Part shown: one piece after another, positions 61,481 through 64,000 of the stretch
Layout of the letters: each line of letters starts with the position of its first letter
How positions within the stretch are numbered: position 1 is the stretch's first letter
NCBI GenBank assembly: GCA_029237775.1
Contig: JAQZBR010000001.1
Span: 372,001 to 436,000 of the forward strand
Reading direction: 5' to 3'
DNA: 64,000 bases
From: Bacteroidota bacterium
GTDB lineage: Bacteria > Bacteroidota > Bacteroidia > 2-12-FULL-35-15
Position numbers and translations under genes: made by a program
The notes under the pieces: model-generated
Told to the model about the DNA's origin: nothing
The model's input: only the letters and a program-made list of their open reading frames with translations
The model's database searches: none

Positions 61481-61661
61481 ACTTTTTGTCTTGACACAAA
61501 AAGGTAACAAAAAAGTCAAGGCTGAACGATTGCCACCCGCCTCCCCTGATTATTTCGAAGTTCTAAACTTCGAGGACTAAAGCTCGAAGCAAGAACTTCA
61601 GAAATACTCAGTTTCACCTCTTCACAACATCGCGTTCAGCCATAGCCTTCGCGCGGCTTCG
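61481..61661 (+). repeat. Structured extragenic element, copy C (with insertion in the loop)
   Basis: Hairpin 1 ACTTTTTG (61481-61488) pairs with the CAAAAAG segment (61497-61503); loop CTTGAC (61490-61495) complements GTCAAG (61515-61520). Hairpin 2 GGCTGAACG (61520-61528) with CGTTCAGCC (61633-61641). The loop is 104 bases, 76 longer than in A and B, and holds an extra hairpin, TCGAAGTT (61555-61562) with AACTTCGA (61566-61573). Tail CCTTCGCGCGGCTTCG to 61661. Confidence 0.8.
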
Positions 61662-61719
61662 TTGCTTTTTTCTAACAGAGAGAAAAGAAAATGAATATTC
61701 CATAACCTTGCTTTTTCCT

Positions 61720-61727
61720 TATCTTTG
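61720..61727 (+). promoter_or_regulatory. -7 box TATCTTTG for the GAF-domain gene
   Basis: TATCTTTG matches TAnnTTTG and lies 19 bases before ATG 61747. No -33 at standard spacing. Confidence 0.45.
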
Positions 61728-61746
61728 CAGCTGTTAAACTTCAACT

Positions 61747-62247
61747 ATGGCAGAATCATTCGCAGTAAGCGGGACAACCAAAAAGGAAAAATACGAGTCT
61801 ATTCTACCTCAGATCAAAGCGCTTGTCGAGGGAGAAAAAGATACGATCGCGAATCTGTCAAATATCATGTCGGCTTTAAAATTCGGAATGGATTTTTTTT
61901 GGGTTGGGATTTACTTCGTAAAGGAAAACAACGGAAACAAAGAGCTCGTGCTGGGTCCCTTTCAAGGGCCGGTCGCCTGTACACGCATCGCGTTTGGCAA
62001 AGGAGTATGTGGCAAATCATGGGAACAGAAGGAAACAATCATTGTTGAGGATGTGGAAAAATTCCCGGGCCATATCGCCTGCAGCTCCCTTTCAAAGTCC
62101 GAGATCGTCCTTCCGGGCTTCAATAAAAATGGTGATGTTATGCTGGTGCTTGATGTAGATAGTGAAGTGCTTGCCACGTTTGATGACACGGATAAAATAT
62201 ACCTTGAACAGCTGATGGAAATAATTACCGGATGTGTGAATTTATAA
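61747..62247 (+). CDS. Free methionine-(R)-sulfoxide reductase (GAF domain)
   Basis: A 166-residue cytosolic GAF-fold enzyme reducing free methionine-R-sulfoxide, linked to oxidative-stress repair. The family signature with three active-site cysteines is visible in PVACTRIAFGKGVCGKSW and the later HIACSSLSKSEIVLPG. The N-terminal helix KKEKYESILPQIKALVEGEK and FDDTDKIYLEQLMEII are also typical. It corresponds to the fRMsr (MsrC) family. The downstream lipoprotein starts 8 bases later. Confidence 0.92.
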   Translation: MAESFAVSGTTKKEKYESILPQIKALVEGEKDTIANLSNIMSALKFGMDFFWVGIYFVKENNGNKELVLGPFQGPVACTRIAFGKGVCGKSWEQKETIIVEDVEKFPGHIACSSLSKSEIVLPGFNKNGDVMLVLDVDSEVLATFDDTDKIYLEQLMEIITGCVNL

Positions 62248-62255
62248 ATGTGCGG

Positions 62256-64000
62256 ATGTACCAACTAAAAAAATATACACAGACTGTTATAAGTAGCATT
62301 AAGCTATACGCGTTGCTTTGTCTGAGCACACTCATCGCTTCCTGTGCACAGGTAGTGGCTCCGGGGGGTGGCGACAGGGATGCAACTCCACCACGGGTAG
62401 TTAAGTACAAACCGGACAGCGCGCAATTAAATTTCAACTCGAAGATCATCGAGCTGAGCTTTGATGAATACATTCAGTTGAAAGATGCAAATAATCAGCT
62501 CATCATTTCGCCTCCATTAGAAAAAACACCGGAAGTTAAGGTCAAAAACAAAATACTTACAATCGACCTAGGTGATGAAAAACTGAAACCCAATACAACC
62601 TACTCTATCAATTTCGGGAATGCTTTACAGGATATCAATGAGAGTAATACAAAAGAAAATTTCAGTTATATCTTCTCTACCGGAAGTTTTATCGATTCCC
62701 TCAAAGTAAAAGGGAAGGTTCAAAACGCCTTTGATCACAAACCCGAAAAAGGGCTTTTTGCAATTCTTTACAGTGATATGTCTGACAGCGCTATATTTAA
62801 AACACAACCGGAATATTTCGCAAAAACCTCCGATGATGGAAGCTTTCAGATCAACAATGTCCGCGAAGGAAAATACAAGCTTGTTGTTATTAAGGATATC
62901 AACTCCAATTACAAATACGATGGAGATGCTGAAACAATAGGCTTTACCGACAGCATCATTAATCCCGCAGAAAAGCACAATATCTTAATTGATATTTTTC
63001 AGGAGCCCGCAAAGAAAATTTTCCTGAAGAAATATATGCATCAATCTTATGGCAAAGTATTAATGGTATTCAATCAGGGTTCGGACAGCATTCGAATTAA
63101 TAATCTTACAAATACCGACAAAGGCGTTCAGGAGTTTTTTGACTTCTCGACCAATAAAGACACTCTTGTTTATTGGTTGAGAAACTATCAGAAAGATTCG
63201 ATCAAGCTTCAGATCAGTAATGGCAATGAAGTAATAGATACAATTGAATTTAAAACGATCAAACTTGAGGATGTCTTAAAATCTAAACGCAATCCTTTTA
63301 AACTATCCCTGGTAAGCAGTCCGGCAGGTAACCAGAACTTTGATCTCAACCAACCACTTAAGCTTGGGTTTTCACAACCCATTTCAAATATCAATGATTC
63401 CCGGGCGCGAATCAAAAAGGACACTACAGCAATAAATAGCTTGTATTATATGCTTAATCAGGAAGATGCTAATCAAAGCGTGACCCTTGTAAGCTGGGAT
63501 TCAACAAACATGGTAGAGGATCCTGACAAGAAAGGATCTATGATCAGTGCACCGATTGCTGACTCGCAGCTTCAGTTAAAGGAGAACACAAAGTATCAGC
63601 TTTTTGTTCCACCGGGTACATTCACTGATATTTTTGGGTTAAAAAATGACACATTAAAGATCGATTTTAAAACACGCGAACTAAAATATTATGGGAGCCT
63701 TAAGCTCACCATCGACATACGAGAAACCGAAGCTAATTACATTCTTCAGCTTCTGGATGAGAAAGAAAAGATCGTGAGGGAAGACCATATTAATAAAACG
63801 TCCACGATCAATTACACCTACCTGTATCCGAACAAGTATAGGGTAAAGCTCATTTATGATGAGAACGGAAATGCAAAATGGGATACAGGAAATTATCTAC
63901 AAAGCATTCAGCCGGAAAAAGTATTATACAATACAGAGGTGATCACTATACGATCAAACTGGGATGCTGAAATTGAATGGAAAGTAAACACTTCGAATAT
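62256..64000 (+). CDS. Ig-like domain lipoprotein (cut by window end)
   Basis: At least 581 residues, with the frame open to the window end. Start MYQLKKYTQT (62256), lipobox LSTLIASC. The first domain is a Big_5-like Ig fold (~45-150: VVKYKPDSAQLNFNSKIIEL, KPNTTYSINFGNALQDINES), followed by prealbumin-like or carboxypeptidase regulatory repeats (DDGSFQINNVREGKYKLVVI) and a second similar Ig-like block (SQPISNINDSRARIK). The role is unknown; many Bacteroidota lipoproteins of this design are surface or periplasmic. It probably shares a transcript with the fRMsr gene. Confidence 0.83.
   Translation, partial: MYQLKKYTQTVISSIKLYALLCLSTLIASCAQVVAPGGGDRDATPPRVVKYKPDSAQLNFNSKIIELSFDEYIQLKDANNQLIISPPLEKTPEVKVKNKILTIDLGDEKLKPNTTYSINFGNALQDINESNTKENFSYIFSTGSFIDSLKVKGKVQNAFDHKPEKGLFAILYSDMSDSAIFKTQPEYFAKTSDDGSFQINNVREGKYKLVVIKDINSNYKYDGDAETIGFTDSIINPAEKHNILIDIFQEPAKKIFLKKYMHQSYGKVLMVFNQGSDSIRINNLTNTDKGVQEFFDFSTNKDTLVYWLRNYQKDSIKLQISNGNEVIDTIEFKTIKLEDVLKSKRNPFKLSLVSSPAGNQNFDLNQPLKLGFSQPISNINDSRARIKKDTTAINSLYYMLNQEDANQSVTLVSWDSTNMVEDPDKKGSMISAPIADSQLQLKENTKYQLFVPPGTFTDIFGLKNDTLKIDFKTRELKYYGSLKLTIDIRETEANYILQLLDEKEKIVREDHINKTSTINYTYLYPNKYRVKLIYDENGNAKWDTGNYLQSIQPEKVLYNTEVITIRSNWDAEIEWKVNTSN

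Larger units (their letters stand above)
61357..61746. other. 390-base intergenic region with two structured repeats
   Basis: Holds a degenerate copy (61385-61462) and structured element C (61481-61661), then a short unmarked stretch with the -7 box TATCTTTG at 61720-61727 for the next gene. No gene seen. Confidence 0.8.

Noticed and set aside
61357-61746. tRNA or other known RNA in the repeat-rich gap
   Set aside because: No cloverleaf or T-loop motif; the hairpins belong to the structured element.
61747-62247. Alternative frame over the start of the GAF gene (61725-62048)
   Set aside because: Shifted shadow; basic and low in complexity, whereas the 61747 frame carries the complete fRMsr signature.
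62248-62268. ATG-initiated six-codon frame MCGCTN between two genes
   Set aside because: Too short to assess, and the overlapping ATG at 62256 with a clear lipobox explains the site.

Overview
This 64 kb window comes from the chromosome of a member of the Bacteroidota, probably a free-living gliding or marine/soil type near Flavobacteriales or Chitinophagales; I cannot name a species. The evidence is a complete SprA translocon gene of the type IX secretion system (T9SS), five secreted proteins with T9SS type A C-terminal sorting domains, RemB/Wzi-like and PorT-like outer-membrane proteins, a caa3/Act-type oxidase accessory cluster, promoters of the Bacteroidota form TTTG-N19-TAnnTTTG, and a near absence of Shine-Dalgarno sequences. 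Coding density is high. I see no tRNA, rRNA, CRISPR array, prophage or intact insertion sequence.

Layout. 1-4060: mfd (cut by the window start), fbp, a GNAT acetyltransferase and an aspartate kinase. 4247-8927 (minus): heme-copper oxidase module with cyoE, two subunit III genes, subunit IV, SCO1, a DUF420 protein and a small CAMCK protein; subunits I and II are not here. 9181-11079: CASTOR/POLLUX-like channel. 11080-19563 (minus): six tightly packed genes for GDP-fucose (gmd, fcl), two RemB/Wzi-like outer-membrane proteins around a WecA/MraY-like transferase, and a TPR-PP2C phosphatase, which looks like a surface-polysaccharide operon. 19669-24665 (minus): two large T9SS cargo proteins sharing a near-identical C-terminus and terminator. 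24755-32034: cysQ, an ALDH fragment paralogue, ALDH and deoC (minus), divergent from cysCDN (plus). 32087-43687 (minus): elaA, vanZ, gcvH, sprA, ruvA, maeB. 43865-48454: an unusual sirtuin, two T9SS cargo proteins and an unrecognised helical-repeat protein. 48689-53859 (plus): a T9SS Omp28-like protein, a TlpA thioredoxin, a DUF6029-type barrel and an Omp28-like lipoprotein, which together look like an envelope thiol-disulfide set. 53931-64000: PorT-like protein, ubiX, a conserved 65-residue protein, queG, a holin-like pair, an AI-2E family permease, ruvB, a coiled-coil membrane protein, comF, free-methionine sulfoxide reductase and an Ig-like lipoprotein (cut by the window end).

The most interesting signal is not a gene. 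Three extragenic copies of an element of about 105 bp (4085-4190, 59502-59606, 61481-61661) have the same architecture: a hairpin, a six-base loop complementary to a downstream segment (a pseudoknot), and a second 9-bp hairpin. The arms differ between copies but remain complementary, so both the second stem and the sixth pseudoknot base pair covary. A degenerate fourth copy sits beside the third. Other points worth a look are a leader with a terminator-like hairpin before cysC, a promoter embedded in a terminator loop giving a probably leaderless gene, a split ALDH16-like pair, and the surface thioredoxin-fold cluster.
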